Shown here piece by piece: positions 12,005 to 25,087 of a stretch of 64,000 bases of DNA. The notes below the pieces were generated by a model. It saw nothing but the letters and a program-made list of their open reading frames with translations. It was not told the origin of the DNA and did no database searches. The DNA is from Brachycybe producta. Its lineage: Eukaryota; Arthropoda; Diplopoda; Playtdesmida; Andrognathidae. Every line of letters starts with the position of its first letter. Position 1 is the first letter of the stretch. The stretch is from the NCBI GenBank assembly GCA_036925085.1, contig JAUPFP010000015.1, positions 519,001-583,000 on the forward strand, in the 5' to 3' direction. A program made the translations under genes and the position numbers.

Positions 12005-12335
12005 TTAAACGAGTTTTAAAGTGTAAACGACACTTCTCGTACACTGATTATTCTGTCTTTCAGGTGCAAAATTAAAAGAAACTTGAATGTCTGTTGGAAA
12101 CTAGAAGGGTAGCTCAATCACTCAATGTATTTTCATGTTTGACATCTTTCAAAATAAGCTTTTTTTTTACGTGAGTTTGATAAAATGACTCAACTTTATA
12201 CTGATGAATATTTTTATTTTTTTAAATTTTTTGTCTATAAAAAGTTTATTTTGAAAGAGATATCAAAACATGAAAATAAACGATTTTATAGCTACCTTTC
12301 TAATTTCTAAAACACTTTCTAGTTTTTCTAAAAAA
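12005..12335. mobile_element. Fold-back element, copy 3
   Basis: Arms GGAAACTAGAAGGGTAGCTC and TAGCTACCTTTCTAATTTCT with central TATAAAAAGTTTATTTTGAA. The outer left end reads TTTAAAGTGTAAACG, as in other copies. Confidence 0.8.
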
Positions 12336-13584
12336 AAATTTCAAAAAAAAATCATCTGTTTATATAAAAAAAAACATCTTTAATTAATTAGGGGTAATTA
12401 AAGATAATTAGAAATACGCATAATGACTAGGCAATCTTTACAACTCTTTCAAAAAGATAATCATTGTGTTTATAGTCAATAAAAAACAGTGGTCGCCACT
12501 TGTGGCCAAGACTCAACCACTCATCGCCGTTGTAGTAGTAGCAGCAGTTCATACGAACCCCCATTTTACTATAGGGGAGCCCCTCTGTCTGCTAAAAACC
12601 CACCATCCCTTAATGTGGCGCCACAAAGTGGTTCGTGTGAAACAGGCCTTAGCCTCTGTGTACAGGAGAGAGAGGAAGAGACTGTGGTCGTTTTAAAAAA
12701 ACTATAAACGCTGACGTTAAACCCGGTTATAACAAATCGATCGCCACGTGAAACAAAAAAAATCATAGCAAACTAAGATAACATCACGTGGTGGCCGTCT
12801 AAGACCCAAATTACCCTATAGGGCTTCCGTTACCCTCCACTAAAAAAAACTTACCGAAGTAAATTCCATTGAAAGGCAGCCGGCCGTCCAAGTAAACAAT
12901 CGTCAACTTAATGTCCTTATAAAAAAAATAAACACGCGATAAAACTTATTTTTACCTGAACTTTTATGATAAAAAGAAAACTGAAAACTTTTTTTCAAGT
13001 GAAAAAAAAAATAACAAAAGAAAGCCGACACCCTTAACATTAGATCATCACCATGAATGACGATGACGTCATCTTAATGATTATGGCGCCAAAAACTGAT
13101 CAAGGATCTTATTGCTGAAGCGTTTCAACCACACGTCATACTTATCACACCTGTCTAACGTTTCGCTTTCTTATTAATTACATTTTCGCTATAAATAACA
13201 ATAATATTTCACTAGTGATAAGATTTTAATGTTAGAATCTAAATGTACTATGAAACTGAACTAATAAACAACATTTTTAAAAATTGTTTCGCAACTTTCT
13301 TATCGTGATTTTATGATGCATTTACATATACGTACAAAATAGGACACAAGATGGCCGCCTGAAACCTTCCATTTTTAAAATCTTGTTAGGGTACATCACG
13401 GTTGAAATACCTTCAAAACAAATCACCTTGAAACATATATAATACAATATTGCCAGTTAATAATATATAATTGTATGTTTTTATAAAAAGAAATTGTCAA
13501 TAAAATATTTTACCTTAATTAAAATATTAATTATCCGTGACCAGAAAAAAAAAATTGTTCCTATTAAATAAAAATGCCATGTCA
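12336..13584. other. Intergenic, no gene recognised
   Basis: Contains a CTAGCCTCTGTGTACAGG-type end near 12651 and a GGCGCC-rich patch (about 12540-12640), but no coding similarity or complete element that I can bound. Confidence 0.4.
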
Positions 13585-13592
13585 TCGAAAAC

Positions 13593-13832
13593 ACCAGCGT
13601 TTGAGCAGTCTAACTTGGTGTGAGCATGCGCATTGTCGTCTATAGTTTACATCTAGGAAAGTGATTGCAGATTAACGTTAGCAGCACCATCTATTGTTTC
13701 ATGTACGCAGTTTACTGTAAAGTCGACCAATAAATGGCGCTGATAACGTTAATCAGCAATCACTTTCCTAAATGTAAAACAATAGACGGTAATGCGCATG
13801 CTCACACTAAGTTAGAATGTTCAAACGCTAGT
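13593..13832. mobile_element. Inverted-repeat element with 8-bp target duplication
   Basis: Ends ACCAGCGTTTGAGCA and TTCAAACGCTAGT. Inner arms GTGTGAGCATGCGCATT and AATGCGCATGCTCACAC, and further in CTAGGAAAGTGATTGC/GCAATCACTTTCCTA. Flanks TCGAAAAC (13585-13592) and TCGAATAC (13833-13840) match 7/8. Singleton in this window. Confidence 0.85.
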
Positions 13833-14251
13833 TCGAATACGTTCAGTTATTAAGCGCTTTTTAAGCAGTTTGATGTCAATGAGCTTATTATGTATGAAGC
13901 GCCATTCATGTAAAAAAATAAGACTAAATGTAAAAACATTTGGTCTTTTATGTTTCTTGAAGCATCTACATTGGCTTTTAATTTATACAATTATATAAAA
14001 TTAATTATTTCGTCAATATAACAAAAACTTTTGGATCACTCTGTATACCGTGACCATTTTTTGTCAAATTTCAATAAATTACACACTTTTGTTTTCTTCA
14101 AATATATAATTTCAAAGAAAATATTCACAATTTCAACCAATATAATTGACAATAAAATCTCATATAATTGAGATATTACAATTTTGTAAAAAAAATAACT
14201 AGTTTTTTTTTCTCAAATAATAATTAAAAATGTTTTCCTCTCAATAAAATA

Positions 14252-14406
14252 CAGTGAAAACAGTTAAACACAAAACCGGATAACAAGAAAAATTTAAATG
14301 TTTGGTCCGGTTAATTAAAATAATATCAAAATTATTTTAAAACAAAACGTTTAACTCGAAATAAATATTCCTGTCCCTTTAATTTCATCTTAAACGGTTT
14401 ACACTG
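14252..14406. mobile_element. Small pogo/Tigger-like element with TA flanks
   Basis: Ends CAGTGAAAACAGTTAAACA and TTAAACGGTTTACACTG, each next to TA. TA duplication and CAGTG start fit the Tc1/mariner-pogo group. About 155 bp, non-coding. Confidence 0.65.
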
Positions 14407-14625
14407 TATTTTATAAACCTCCCCTTAAAAAGATGGTACAAATAAACATTTTTCATATTAATATTATGAAAGATCTGGCTTTTTTGTTGTTGATGATGAT
14501 GTTAAATTAGTGACAACACAAAACGGAATTCCAATCAAATGTCCTGAAAAAAATAATTTAAAAAAAAAATCATTTTCATTAACTAAAATTTAAATAATTT
14601 TCATTAAAAAAAACTCGTCATTACT

Positions 14626-17600
14626 TTAGTCAAAATTTTGTTCTTCCTGAAGTTGAGAATCTGATACAAATTTTTTCTCCAAAAGATCAAATTCCATTGG
14701 ATAATGTTCTTGAATAAAAAACATCACTTTCCCTGCTTGACCAATTTCTTGTGGTGAACATTGAGAACAATGACCAGTGGCCACCATTTCAGGCAAAAGA
14801 CCTTAAAAACAAAATCACAATATATAACAATAAAATAATATTTGTATTATAAAAGCTTATTTTATGTTTTATGCAGTCTTCAAAATTAATTAATAATATG
14901 CTATTAATATTTAATATACTATTTATGAATTATAGATTTACAATTCTAGTTTACTAAAAGCTTAATGAATAATTCAAAAATTACCAACATTCATAAATTA
15001 TGAATAGTTTATATTTTAAAATATCAAATTGTTGTAAAAAAAAATAGAATAGGATAATGAACTTAAGAATTTTATATAAAAAGATAATTTTAATTAAATA
15101 CTATCTAATAATATTGTTTTTACCTAAAACAACCTTTTCACTGTTAAATTAAAAACAATGATAAGCAAAATAAAACTTTTAATTTAAATATAAATTTATG
15201 TTTCTCTTATAAAACTATAAAAAACACGGAAGTGTTTGCGTTCATAAGAAATATTTATATATAAAGTAGAACACAATAATAATAATAATAATAAATTCTA
15301 TAATAAGAATAGAAGAAATAGTTCTTTTCGTAATATATCCTATTTTGGAAACTTTTAATAAAATATTTAAATTACTTTCAATTTATCATTATAAATTTTT
15401 CATAATGTGTTTTTATTTTTGCAAATTCAACTTTTTTGTTGTCTTTACTTCATTTAATTAAGGTTGTTTTAAAGTATAAAAGCCCCTCGAATTGTGATTA
15501 TTCTGTTTTTCAGGAGCAAAATTAAAAGAAACTTGAAAATGTTTTAGAAACTAGAAGGGCAGCCCAATGACACATTTTAAAAAATAATCTCTTCGTATTG
15601 TGAGTTCGAAAATAACACAACTTTACATGATCATTTTAAATTTTTGTTTATAAAATGTTTATTTTGAAAAAAACATATACATTAAAATGCTATTAAGTCT
15701 GTTTTAGCTACCAGTCTAGTTTCTAACACACTTTCAATTTCTCCTTAATATTGGTCCTGAAAAGCAAATAATAAAGATTAGATAGAAACAGCCGATTTTT
15801 GAACTCTTGCGTTTTAAAAAGACCAACATTAAGAAGGTGTGTTAGAAACTAGAACGGTAGCTGGACCATCTTTCAAAATAAACATTTTAGACTAATTTTA
15901 GATAAACGATTATTTTTTAAAGTTGGCTCGAACTCGCATGAAAAAAGCTTATTTTAAAAGATATCAACATGATATTAGCCTACCATTCTAGTTTCTAAAA
16001 CAACATTTTATTTTCACTTCATTTTGCACGTGAATATAATGTAATAATCAGATTTTATGTAGCGTTTCCAATTTTAAACCACTTTAATAAAATATGTCTC
16101 ATCTTTTTCATTATTAAAAATTTATACTCAAAAAGCACAAGTTTCTTTTGTACTTCTAGAAAAAAAATCAATATCAATTCAGTGTAAATCTTGACTTTTA
16201 TTTAAAGGTGGGCGTTTTCCCTAATCAAAGCTTTATTTATTTTTTTGGTTATTGTTCTTGTTAAGTATGTAATCAAATGGCGCTCATACACAAGATACTT
16301 GTTTTTTTGATGGCATCGAATTTCAAAGAAAGTTGTTACACCTCTCTTAATTTATTAGGAAAAGGCACAACCAACAACAAAAACAAAAAAAGCAAATGGG
16401 TCATTCAACTTTCCCTCCTACTCCCCTCTTCCATTTTCTGCTTAATTTTATCCTCAAACTTCAACTGGACTTCCGCAAAAAAAAATATATAACTAGTATT
16501 TTTGTTCCTTTTTTAAATGAGAACTTGAAAATATTTATATAATAAAAATTATCATTGTTTTCATGTATAGAAATGATGTATTTGTCCCATGTAAGTTGTG
16601 ATATTTCATTTTTCACCTTTGTGACAATAAATAATTATTATTATTATTATTAATAATTAATTAAAATGTTATTTACATATCAGCTTTTGTGTTTAGTTTT
16701 AATAATAAAAAAAATATTTGATGATCATTATTCAAATTTTTTATTTATCAATTTTAAGACAATTCTCAACAATTTAACTTCAAATAATAATTATAATTTT
16801 TATTGTATACGTAATTGTTAAACAAATAAATAGAAAAAAATAAATAGCAACGACTTTATAACTAGATTTCATCAATTAATGTTTAATATTTCATGAAAAT
16901 ATTTATTGAATTTTTTTTAAAAAAAAAAATATATATTAAAAAATTTTATTTTAAATATTTTTAAGAATAGTCACATTTTTTTTATCAAATCAAAAACCAT
17001 TCAAAAGACTCTGAGAAAATGACTACACTGAAATTTAGTTTAGTAAATTAAGAGTCCCGATTATCCGAGCTAATGTGGACCCAAGAACAGCTCGGATACA
17101 GCCAAACTCGGTTAACACGAAAAAGTTTGTCTTGTTATGTATATTGTTTGAAAACAATGAAAAGTATATACTTAAGTTGCATTCTTTCACTACTGTACAT
17201 AAAAAAGAAAGTAATGTAAGGCAAAAAAAAACTGTCATGGCTGTTATCACAAAAATAAGAAAATAATGGGAAGAAAAAAAGTTAAAGCTAACAAATTAAT
17301 TCTCAAATTAGTTGCAAATACAAAAAAAAAAATAACCGGCTTTTATAAGCTCGAATAACATGGAACCTCGGATAATCGAGACTCTATTATAATAGGATTT
17401 TATTGTTATTTTGTAACATTCTTGGCAAACATTTCGAGCAAATGAAATATATTAGATTGCGAATAAATTTTAACTAAAATAATTAAAAAACTGATTAAGA
17501 CAAAATTGGCAAATTTCTACATAAAGAAGTTCTAAAATATTATGTACTTTTCTTATTTCAATAAAAATTTCTATGAAAATAGTAAACATAAATTGATGAA

Positions 17601-18016
17601 ATTCACGTGTAAAATACAAAAAAACATTTTATAATTACATTTTGTGGTTGCTATTTATTTATACATAATAGGCTATACTTTAATAATAAAATTGGGGTTT
17701 TATTGATTCTGTGGGTTCATAACCTATTATTATTTATATAAGAAAGAGACTCACTTTTAATTCTTTGTCCAATTCTATCACAGGGACTTCGATCCAAAAG
17801 ACAAGCCAATTGAAACCTGACAAAACTCGGGTTTCGAAGTGCAGCATCAATGTTACCAGCCACTTGCCTTCTATTTCTTTGATAATGACCAGATGATGAT
17901 GATGATGATGATGATGATAATGATGATGATGATGATAAATTAAAAACCACTAATAATATTAAAAATATAGATAATAAAAGTCTTGTTTGTCCCATCACAA
18001 ATTTCATAGACACCAT
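14626..18016 (-). CDS. Chemosensory protein (CSP/OS-D family), two exons
   Basis: Coding exons are 17755-18016 and 14626-14801 (minus strand), joining in phase 1 to give 145 residues. The start gives a hydrophobic signal peptide (about residues 10-27), so the product should be secreted. A serine-rich stretch (28-42) encoded by a TCA/TCG-type microsatellite follows, then a basic RNRR, then the OS-D domain. The four family cysteines are C72, C79, C99 and C102 (C-X6-C-X19-C-X2-C), with CLLDRSPC and GHCSQC visible. After them come helices with VMFFIQEHYP and FDLLEKKF. CSPs are small helical carriers of hydrophobic ligands in arthropods. The intron falls one base after the codon of K87, the intron site typical of this family. 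The X19 spacing is one residue longer than the common X18, and the serine tract is unusual. The 2.95-kb intron carries fold-back and pogo-like elements. No paralogue was seen in the window. Ligand and tissue are unknown. Confidence 0.88.
15455..15775. mobile_element. Fold-back element, copy 4 (in the chemosensory-protein intron)
   Basis: Outer end GGTTGTTTTAAAGTATAAA, arms GTTTTAGAAACTAGAAGGGC and ACCAGTCTAGTTTCTAACAC, and the inner AAAATGTTTATTTTGAA. Confidence 0.75.
15820..16015. mobile_element. Fold-back element, copy 5 (partial, in intron)
   Basis: Arms GTGTTAGAAACTAGAACGGT and CTACCATTCTAGTTTCTAAA, with AAAGATATCAACATGATA near the right arm. Outer ends not clear, so probably shortened. 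Confidence 0.7.
17051..17395. mobile_element. Tigger-like element in the chemosensory-protein intron
   Basis: Ends AGAGTCCCGATTATCCGAG and CTCGGATAATCGAGACTCT are inverted, 345 bp apart. TCGATTATCCG is typical of pogo/Tigger ends. No transposase frame remains. Confidence 0.65.
17878..17940. repeat. GAT/TCA trinucleotide repeat inside the chemosensory-protein coding exon
   Basis: Plus strand GATGATGAT runs, broken once by AATGAT, encode serines on the minus strand (residues about 28-42 of the product). Confidence 0.9.
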
Positions 18017-18529
18017 TGTTAAATGAATAAAATCAAATAAATATAATATAAAAATTCCTCTCTTTTTCTTTAAAAAATGGCTAAAAAAGATGATTGTGTT
18101 AAACCATGGAAAACAAGTTTTAAATGAATAGCTTATTTTACAAAACTCAACTTGTTTTTATACGGAAGAAAAGGGGAGATTATTTTTAAAAAAGAGAGAG
18201 ACCGGTAAAAGGTGGACGTTCTCTTTTTTTACCTTTCAAATGATAGGAGAACATCTTGTGGGTCACCACATTAATAGAAAACCAGACAGAACAAAGTGTT
18301 CAACTTTTAAAATTTACAACAAAAACTCCAATGAGAAAAAAAAAACAAAAACAAATAATAATGATCTTCTAAAGTCAATTTTATATTGTTAAAATTTAAT
18401 TTGTACAATTTCAGGGTCAAAAATATGTTGTAGTTAAACTTGTTTGTATTAAATAACCCTTTGATGGGAAAATTGTCTCTGATAAAAGTTTTAAATAAAT
18501 GAAAAATGTAAAAAAATGACATTAAAGTA

Positions 18530-18855
18530 ACATTAAGCTAGTTTTAAAATGTAAAATAAGGCCTTCGAACTCTGGTTATTCTGTCTTTCAGAAACAAAAA
18601 TTGAAATTGTTTTAGAAGCTAGAAGGGTAGCTGCTGAATCACCTAAAGTATTTTCATGTTAGATATCTTTAATAAGAAGCTTTTTATGACAATTTGAAAA
18701 TGACCCAACTTTAAGCAGACGATACTTTTTAATTTTTGTTTATAAAAAGTGTATTTTGAAATATATCAATGTGAAAATAGCGTTAAAAATTGAGCTACCC
18801 TTCTAGTTTGTAAAACATTTTCTAGTTTCACATAACTTTGTTCCTGCAAGACAGA
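18530..18855. mobile_element. Fold-back element, copy 6
   Basis: Left side GAACTCTGGTTATTCTGTCT, arm TAGAAGCTAGAAGGGTAGCT, right arm GAGCTACCCTTCTAGTTTGT and the outer TTGTTCCTGCAAGACAGAA. It lies upstream of the chemosensory gene. Confidence 0.8.
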
Positions 18856-18929
18856 ACAATATTATATTTGCAATGCAGGTTATTTTTAAGATCCCTCTGC
18901 CATAGGCCAACCGGCTGTTTGCAGAAAAA

Positions 18930-19040
18930 ACTAAAAAGTGATTCAGCTACCGTTCTAGTTTCTAACACGCTTCAATTTCTATTTAGTGTTCTTTGCTTTT
19001 CTGAAACGCAGAATAATCAAAAGTTCGAAAGTTACTTGTT
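18930..19040. mobile_element. Fold-back element, fragment
   Basis: Right arm only: AGCTACCGTTCTAGTTTCTA followed by TTTTCTGAAACGCAGAATAA. Confidence 0.55.
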
Positions 19041-19086
19041 CATAAAAAAATCATAAAACATTTAAAAAACTAGAATAGTAGATTGT

Positions 19087-19402
19087 TATACCTTGTACAC
19101 ACACACGAGCTAAATGAATTCAAATTAAATGTGTTTAGGTGAATTAGACGGAATCCAGTTAAGGACATGAACCCAAATAAAAATTGACTTTATTATTAAT
19201 ATTTTAAATTGAAATACTAAAATAATATTTTGTCAATAGTTTATATATTTTATATTTAAGTATTAATCTCAATACATATTTTGAGATTATTAACTGAATA
19301 AATTCAATTCGACGACATATTGTTTGTTTGTCCTTAACAGGGCTCTGTAGAACACGTTTATTATTTAAATGCAATTAAATTATCAGGTGTGTACTAGGTA
19401 TT
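19087..19402 (+). mobile_element. TATACC-ended element, copy 1
   Basis: Starts TATACCTTGTACACACAC and ends GTGTGTACTAGGTAT. Interior shared with three other copies (GTGTTTAGGTGAATTA, GGACATGAAC, GGGCTCTGTAGAACACG). Non-coding, about 316 bp. Confidence 0.85.
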
Positions 19403-19870
19403 AGTTAGGCCAAAATGTTCATGAGAGTATTTTCATCATCATATTTTTTTAAAAATAAACTTTTTAGTTATTTAAAAAGGATGAAATTTCACATTTTTTC
19501 ATCCACGATGATTTAAAATTTGCATACAATTTATGTTTAAAAATATAGTAATTAAATTATTAACATAATCAGCTGCCGTTTTGATTTTTTAAAAAAAATT
19601 ATGCATTCAAAATACAAGTAACTTTACTCTTGAGTAACAACACATTTAATTAATTAGTCATTTTGATGATTATTTCAGTCAAGTGTATGAAATTAAAAGT
19701 AAATTTACAGTTTGCATAATTAATACTGCACAAGTCAATGAAATCCTTTTGTTTTAGGCCCTAGTAATTGAAACTGATTACTAATTAATAATTAATAATT
19801 AGCTTCAATTAAACAGAGAAGAAAAAAAAATAAACTTCAATTACAACAGCTGTAAAGTTGCTATAATTAC

Positions 19871-20146
19871 TAGAGCTCGAATTTTTATGCATAAATATCA
19901 AGCAAATGTTTCTCAATCTGTGGCCCAAGTAGCAATTGTGAAGCTATCATCATCATCATTAGAGCAACTGTAATTATGCTTTATTTAATCAAAAAGGCTG
20001 GTTAAAGGCTAGATGTCTGATTACTATTCGTTGTCAACTAGAGTTCTAGCCTCTAACCAGTGTTTTTGATTGGTTACTTCACAATTGGCCTTTGGGCCAC
20101 AGATTGAGAAACATATTCTTGACATTGCATAAAAATCCGAGCTCTA
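19871..20146. mobile_element. hAT-like TAGGG-ended element, copy 3
   Basis: Ends TAGAGCTCGAATTTTTATGC / GCATAAAAATCCGAGCTCTA. Flanks ATAATTAC (19863-19870) and CTAATTAC (20147-20154) match 7/8, supporting the 8-bp duplication. Confidence 0.85.
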
Positions 20147-21524
20147 CTAATTACTTTTCAATAAACTACTGACATACTGACTTTTTACATATCACAAACT
20201 GTGTCAGAAAATTGTTCTGTCAGTCAATATTTACGTTAGTCAAAATGAATAAACGTGTGACAAAGTTAACAGAACTCATAACAAGGATATGAAAATTAAT
20301 CTGATCTTCCTGAATTGAGGTTAAATAATTAAATTTATAATTCATAAATATAGGCCTAATGAACACACAAAATTATTAATTAAATTCAAATTAACAAACC
20401 TTATAATTTGGCTGTAACTGACTGATTTTATTGTTTTTAATTAATATTATTAATATTAAAAACAACACATTTTCAAATGGTTGACAGACAAATTAAAGGA
20501 GATTTTGTTAAAATCCAATTAAATTTCATCATATTATGATATTGATAATTTAACTTAAAATAACCTGAAAATTAACAGGAAAACTAAAACATAGCCAGCC
20601 GTTGAGTTGAGTCTTGTCTGGAAAATTGGCCCTTGGGTATTGGTTGGAACCATCATCCCCTATCTAATCTAAACTTTCCCTTAATTTGATAGAAAAAAAA
20701 GCCACTCAGCTGGACATAAACATAGCCTAAATAATACAATGAAGAATATATTCACATTATGAAAAATAAGGCCAAATGAAAGGAATGACATAAAAATTTC
20801 TTCCCAACAGAAAATTTGAGAAAGTAAAAAAAAAACAAGGCTGGGGAAACCAATAATAATTATACTTGAAAGACATAAACAATACAGAAAAAACAGCTGG
20901 ATAGTTTAACTTATATGAAATAAAAAAATCTTCCTGTTACAATGCGGAAGAAGAAAAAAATATATATATCATTTCTATCAAAATTAACTAATATTTTCAA
21001 TGAAATCTAATGAACTGTATTTCAACAAATGCTGATTAGTTTCAAACAGTGTTTAAATACCTTGAAAATACTACAAGAGAGCTAGCTCCACATGCTTAAG
21101 AAGCACCAAAAAGCTTTAATAATTATGTAAGATAAAGATATTAGATCACACATGCCGAAAAAACATCTCACTGAATCGCACACTTTTGAAGGAATTTACC
21201 AAAAGCGCCATATACTGTATATTTTTGAATAGAAAGGAACGATACAGATATATAACTACACTCTACTTCTAAATTTCTATTTTCTGTTGATTTTTCAGCA
21301 TGTGTGACCCCCTTCCTAAGCATAAAAAAAAATTTAAAACTAGGAAAAACAAGATAAAAATTATTTTATAGCAAATTCTAAAAAAATAGATTTTGCTTTT
21401 TATAATAAAATCACCAAAATTTTAAAAAGTTCAGGACTCAGGATGGCTCCAAAGGATCCAGGGCTTTAACCCAAAGTCTCAAAAATCACTATAAATTACA
21501 GAAATTCATTATCTTTGTGTTTAT
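20147..21524. other. A+T-rich intergenic stretch, nothing recognised
   Basis: No coding similarity, RNA gene or bounded repeat seen. Composition and short homopolymers are like the flanks. Confidence 0.4.
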
Positions 21525-21825
21525 TTAAGATGTTTCACGCACAACTGATTATTCTGCATTTAATAATAAATTTTCATGTCGATATCTTTCAAAATAAACT
21601 TTTAAAGACAAAAATTTAAAAAAAATATCGTCTGCTTAAAGTTGGGTTATTTTCAAACGGACATTAAAGGTTTATTTTAAAAGATATCAACATGAAATTA
21701 TCCTAAATGATTGAAGCTCCCTTTCAAGTTTCTCATAATTTTGTCTCCTTAAAAATTGAATTATCCAGAGTTCAAGTGGCGTTTACACTTGAAAACCACT
21801 TTAAAATTTATTCTGATTAAACTTA
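21525..21825. mobile_element. Fold-back element, copy 7
   Basis: Inner arms TCGATATCTTTCAAAATAAA and TTTATTTTAAAAGATATCAA, with outer right end TTATCCAGAGTTCAAGTGGC and ACACTTGAAAACCACTTT. Left outer arm is shortened. Confidence 0.7.
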
Positions 21826-22654
21826 ACGCTTATTCAGGTAAATGAATTGCCCTTTTTTCACTAGGAAGTTTAGAATCAAGTTAAGCCCCAAGTCACTGAA
21901 CAACGATAAAAACCCTGATCGTCATCATCCCCCATTTATTCAATGATGTATGTGTTCCATTGACCTAAAACAAAGAAAGTGTTTTCAATCTCCCCTAAGA
22001 AAACTGTTTTAAATTTGGAGAAAAAAAAAGAACAAAAGGTGAATAATAGAAAACAGGACTTAACACACTTTTTTTTATAAAAAAAATTCGTCCAATTCTA
22101 AGAAATTATTCTATTCAAATTTCAATGAGTACCATATTCTCATATATTATTGTATGTCTCAATTATCATTAATATAATAAAAAATTATAAACAGGAAATT
22201 ATTTTTTTTAAAAAAATATTTATATTAATTAATATTTAACTGTAAAAATCATAACATTTTTTTTATATATTTCCGTTTATCCTCATATCCGCCTTATTCA
22301 AATGTGGGTCACAAAAAACAACAACTAGAAGTGCAAAAAACCGCAAACTTGAAATAAAAAGGACATAACAGCCACATAACTTATCAAGTTATCACAGTGT
22401 TTCTGCTGTGCTTTTGTCAAAATCAATATGTTCGGCAGTATTATAAATTAATATCCCTATATGAAGCATACATTTCCAAAACGTTGTAAATGCAACATAA
22501 GGGTGAATCGAAAATGGGTTGTAAACGCCAATGCGTTTTGCAGGGCAATTTTGCTTGTCACAAAAGTGCTGTTTCCAGTGGTAAAAAAATTGAAGTAGAA
22601 TTGTGGTGCAAGTCATAACGTTGTAATAACAGCCAATTAGTGACTATAGTAGCG

Positions 22655-22850
22655 ACAGGCAAGTGTGCCCAGTAGCGACATTTTGTTGGCCCCGCCCTTT
22701 TATGAGCGTCATCAATTTCTAATTGGTTTGTTACTTGGTCTGATGTCACATGGCTCTGCTCTTTTCAATTTGTAATTGGCTTGTTACTTGGTCTGGCGTC
22801 ATTAAAGGGCGGGGCCAACAAAATTTATACTGCTAGGCACACTTGCCTGT
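22655..22850. mobile_element. ACAGGCAATTAG hairpin family, diverged member
   Basis: Ends ACAGGCAAGTGTGCCCAGTA / CTAGGCACACTTGCCTGT, inner GGCCCCGCCC/GGGCGGGGCC. Flanks ATAGTAGCG and ATAGTAACG match 8/9, giving the family's 9-bp duplication. It links the main family to the hairpin inside Helitrons H1 and H2. Confidence 0.85.
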
Positions 22851-24350
22851 ATAGTAACGTTGTAAATACCAACAATGTCACTATAGTGACAACTTGTCAG
22901 CATATGTTGCTTGTTTGCATCAGACGGGTGCTGAGAAAATAATTGGCCCTGGTATTTTATACTAGATTGGGAATATTGTTTTGAAAAAAACAGTGGGCCC
23001 AATTGAATACTAGCCCGTCTGGCATTTGCCCCAGTTGCCCTCTGGTTGGCATTTACGTTTTTGGAACTGAAGTTTAAAATTAAAAAAAATAATATTCTAA
23101 TACTGATTAATAATTCTTAATACATTCTCTTCATTTCTTAGCTTCTTGTAAATTGTATTTACAATATTTTATGCCTTTAATGTAATTGGTTTAGTAGAAA
23201 ATTTGTTTTTTTCCATCTTCTGAAAAATTCAAATTTCGGCATCTGCAACGTTTTTGGAAATGCACGCTTCAAATGTACAAGTCTGTCAGGGTTTTCCTCG
23301 ATGGGCCACACAGCCGGACTTGGCGTTATACGGCCGATTTCACAATGACAATTTTGAGAATCGCACAAAAAGGAAATGTAAACGAATGTTTTTAAGCATT
23401 AGAAAATACCAAATGGCACATTTAGGAAAGTAGGAAAACATTTCAAGTAGAAAAATAAATTTGCTTAGTCGCGTAGAAAAATACCTGTTACGAACTCTAC
23501 AATTGTTATACCTTAACATGATTTCCATGTCTTGTAGAAACTTGGCGAAATTTCCATCAAAATTTCACATAAAATAATAAAATAATCTCAAAATGTAAAA
23601 TTATATATAAAGGAAGGCAATGCAATAATTTGTTACTTACTGTAGAGGCTAGAATTTAATCAAAACCATGAAATCCAATTTTTAAATAACCATTTAACAA
23701 TCTGAAATGAAAATATTTTAAGAACAAAATTGACAAAAACACGAAAAAAAATTTCCATTGAACCAAAATTATTTCTGTAATTAATCAAATATTACTTTTA
23801 AAAGTGGAAGAATTACAAATCTGTTTAAAACACAAAAGGTTTTTTTTTTGTTTTTCGCACTCTCGTTGAAATTACAATATCATTAATTATGAATTAATTA
23901 GTAATTAGAATGTCTTACAGATATGCACGGCACACACAAACAAACAATGAAAAATATGCACAAAAAACACTCAAACAAAATGTCAGAAAAATTGATTTAA
24001 AACATTCTTCTTTGTTTAAGTGTCATTTTCATCAAATTCAGTAATTACCTTTTCAATGCATTTTCATCATTTTTTAAAAAAAAAACGCAATCTTTTTTTT
24101 TCTTCCTGCCAAACAATTAAAAAATAAACAACTTTCATTTCACTAATAGAAAAAACATGTTCAAAATATGTCCAAACAATTTCTTTTCTCAGTATGTACA
24201 CACATTAATGATATTTAACAACTTCACAAACATGCTTTTTTTTTCAAAAAGTAACGAAGAAGACTTTAATTTAAAAATAAAACCTTTCACTGTCTTCATA
24301 ATTTCATAAAGAATCGTTTCCACTTGTACTTATGTGTCTGTTAAGCAAAG
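22851..24350. other. Intergenic, no gene recognised
   Basis: Only A+T-rich sequence; no bounded element or coding similarity. Confidence 0.35.
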
Positions 24351-25087
24351 TTTCCACTCAAAAGACTCACGAGTCTCTGAAAAGATAAAATGTACAAACA
24401 TCTCATTATTCTCATTAACAACAAAAACTTCATTTTTGTTTTGAGTTTGTGTAAACAACGTTTTTGTTGTTAAGGTCATGTTGTACACTTATGAGTCTTG
24501 AGTGTTAACCTACCCTTAAACATCCTCATGAAATGTATACAAGTCCAGATTCATGTATATGTTGCATTTATAAACAAATGAACATTTTAAAGAGGACTTC
24601 AAGAGATATAGGCGTTTCTTTCGTATCTGAATGAGCACTGACAGGCTCGTTTTTCCCTTTCTGTCAGGGATGGCAATTTGGGAAACAAACATAAATTCCG
24701 ATTTCGATTCCAGTACCAATAAATTGAATATTTTCGATGTCGATCGCAATTACAATATTTTTTTTTTCGTAATACCCATTCCAATTGTAAATATTTTTTC
24801 CCAAAATGTTTTAGATACGAATTCCGATTAAAATACCAAAAAATTATCGATTAAATTCCGATTGCGATTCGGATTAAAATTCTAAAACCCATCCCCCTGC
24901 TTTCTGTACAATTGTTTATAAAGAAACATAAAATAGTGTTGCTTTTTGCGCTAGCAACATGTGCCCAGCAACATTTTCAATTGCTTTCACAACATTTTTT
25001 GAGTCTATAGACAAAAGTATTTTTTTTGTCAATATCATGTTTCAAACTCACGTATACGGGACTCACGAGTCTAAGTGGAAACGTACC
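24351..25087. mobile_element. Possible inverted-repeat element
   Basis: GTTTCCACTCAAAAGACTCA...GAGTC on the left and GACTCACGAGTCTAAGTGG with AAACG on the right are an imperfect inverted pair. In between are repeated CGATTCCGATT-like motifs (24690-24880). No coding content. Confidence 0.4.
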
